A stretch of DNA of 64,000 bases from Paramormyrops kingsleyae (Eukaryota; Chordata; Actinopteri; Osteoglossiformes; Mormyridae). The position numbers and the translations under genes are program-made. Positions 63,997-64,000 of the stretch are shown piece by piece. Positions within the stretch are counted from its first letter, which is position 1; the number at the start of each line of letters is the position of its first letter. The notes under the pieces were generated by a model. That model saw only the letters and a list, made by a program, of their open reading frames with translations, was not told where the DNA came from and made no database searches. The stretch covers positions 930,001-994,000 of the forward strand of contig NW_027325964.1 in assembly GCF_048594095.1 (NCBI RefSeq), in the 5' to 3' direction.

Positions 63997-64000
63997 ATGA
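63997..64000 (+). repeat. First 4 bases of monomer m501
   Basis: ATGA follows the end of m500 in perfect register, showing that the array continues beyond the window. Confidence 0.9.

Larger units (their letters stand above)
1..64000 (+). repeat. 128-bp satellite DNA array, 500 monomers, spans entire window
   Basis: The sequence repeats every 128 bases from the first to the last base, with every copy in the same orientation. Five monomers change length (m134, m136 and m147 are 127 bp, m148 is 129 bp, m339 is 126 bp). Their net -4 explains why the 500th monomer ends at 63996 and the last 4 bases begin a 501st. Monomers differ from one another at a few sites only, mainly 85, 94-97, 100, 109, 112 and 113, so pairwise identity is usually above 95%. 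The G+C content of a typical monomer is 45/128. No unique sequence, transposon, gene or inverted segment interrupts it. Tandem arrays of this size and homogeneity are typical of eukaryotic centromeric, pericentromeric or subtelomeric heterochromatin. The specific location and host are inference, and I do not recognise the family. Confidence 0.99.

Noticed and set aside
1..64000. Open reading frames starting at the ATG of each monomer or elsewhere
   Set aside because: Each frame meets a stop in every monomer on both strands (for example ATG at 1 ends at TAA 28-30). Because 128 is not a multiple of 3, no frame stays open across monomers. The peptides are short and arise from the repeat.
1..64000. 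CRISPR array
   Set aside because: The entire 128-bp period is conserved. There are no unique spacers between short repeats and no cas genes.
1..64000. Tandem RNA gene cluster (5S rRNA, tRNA, snRNA or histone)
   Set aside because: The monomer has no recognisable tRNA fold, 5S internal control boxes or coding sequence, and is too AT-rich and too variable at random sites for such genes.
1..64000. Telomeric or simple-sequence repeat
   Set aside because: No short G-rich unit repeats are present. The unit is a complex 128-bp sequence.
1..64000. Transposon-derived tandem (helitron, MITE or LTR fragments)
   Set aside because: No terminal repeats, target-site duplications or coding remnants are visible, and no insertion interrupts the array. 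An ancient transposon origin of the monomer cannot be excluded without database searches.
1..64000. Assembly artefact producing an artificial repeat
   Set aside because: Private mutations are shared at many different offsets and monomer types have ordered context, which a simple looping artefact would not give. Local copy-number errors remain possible and are flagged separately.

Overview
The whole 64 kb window is one uninterrupted head-to-tail tandem array of a 128-bp, AT-rich (about 35% G+C) satellite monomer. Using the first base of the window as monomer position 1 (an arbitrary phase), I count 500 complete monomers, all in the same orientation, ending at 63996, plus the first 4 bases of a 501st. 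The array therefore runs past both ends of the window. There is no protein gene, RNA gene, transposon, unique spacer or inversion anywhere. Every reading frame on both strands is closed by stop codons within each monomer.

A multi-kilobase satellite of this homogeneity points to a eukaryotic chromosome, most simply centromeric, pericentromeric or subtelomeric heterochromatin. I do not recognise the monomer and cannot name the taxon or prove centromere function from sequence alone.

Monomers differ at only a few positions, which sort them into types by the bases at sites 85/100/109 plus one private site. Type 1 = T/T/A; 2 = C/T/A; 3 = C/T/G; 4 = C/C/G; 5 = T/C/A with T113; 6 = C/C/G with C97; 7 = C/C/A; 8 = C/C/G with T94; 9 = T/T/A with A112; 10 = T/T/A with G95; 11 = C/T/G with T96; 12 = T/C/A; 13 = T/T/G; 14 = T/C/G; 15 = C/C/A with T94 and A112, a chimera of 8 and 9. 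I read the type order across the window and give it block by block below (m1 to m500).

The order is not random. Long strings of types, with shared rare private mutations, recur at exact multiples of 128 bp. Examples: a 34-monomer string at offset 74 (1-4352 and 9473-13824); a 36-monomer block in tandem (18687-23294 and 23295-27902), with a third, expanded copy at 30975-36606; 7-monomer units duplicated at 33023-34814 and repeated at 39935-42366; a family of 15- to 23-monomer units at 46845-54012; a 12-monomer unit at 54397-57212; a 17/13-monomer pair at 57597-61436; and a 16-monomer offset repeat at the right edge. This is an evolving, irregular higher-order repeat (HOR) landscape, built by in-register unequal exchange.

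Only five monomers carry length changes: -1, -1, -1 and +1 clustered at 17.1-18.9 kb, and -2 at 43.3 kb. The rest of the array is perfectly in register.
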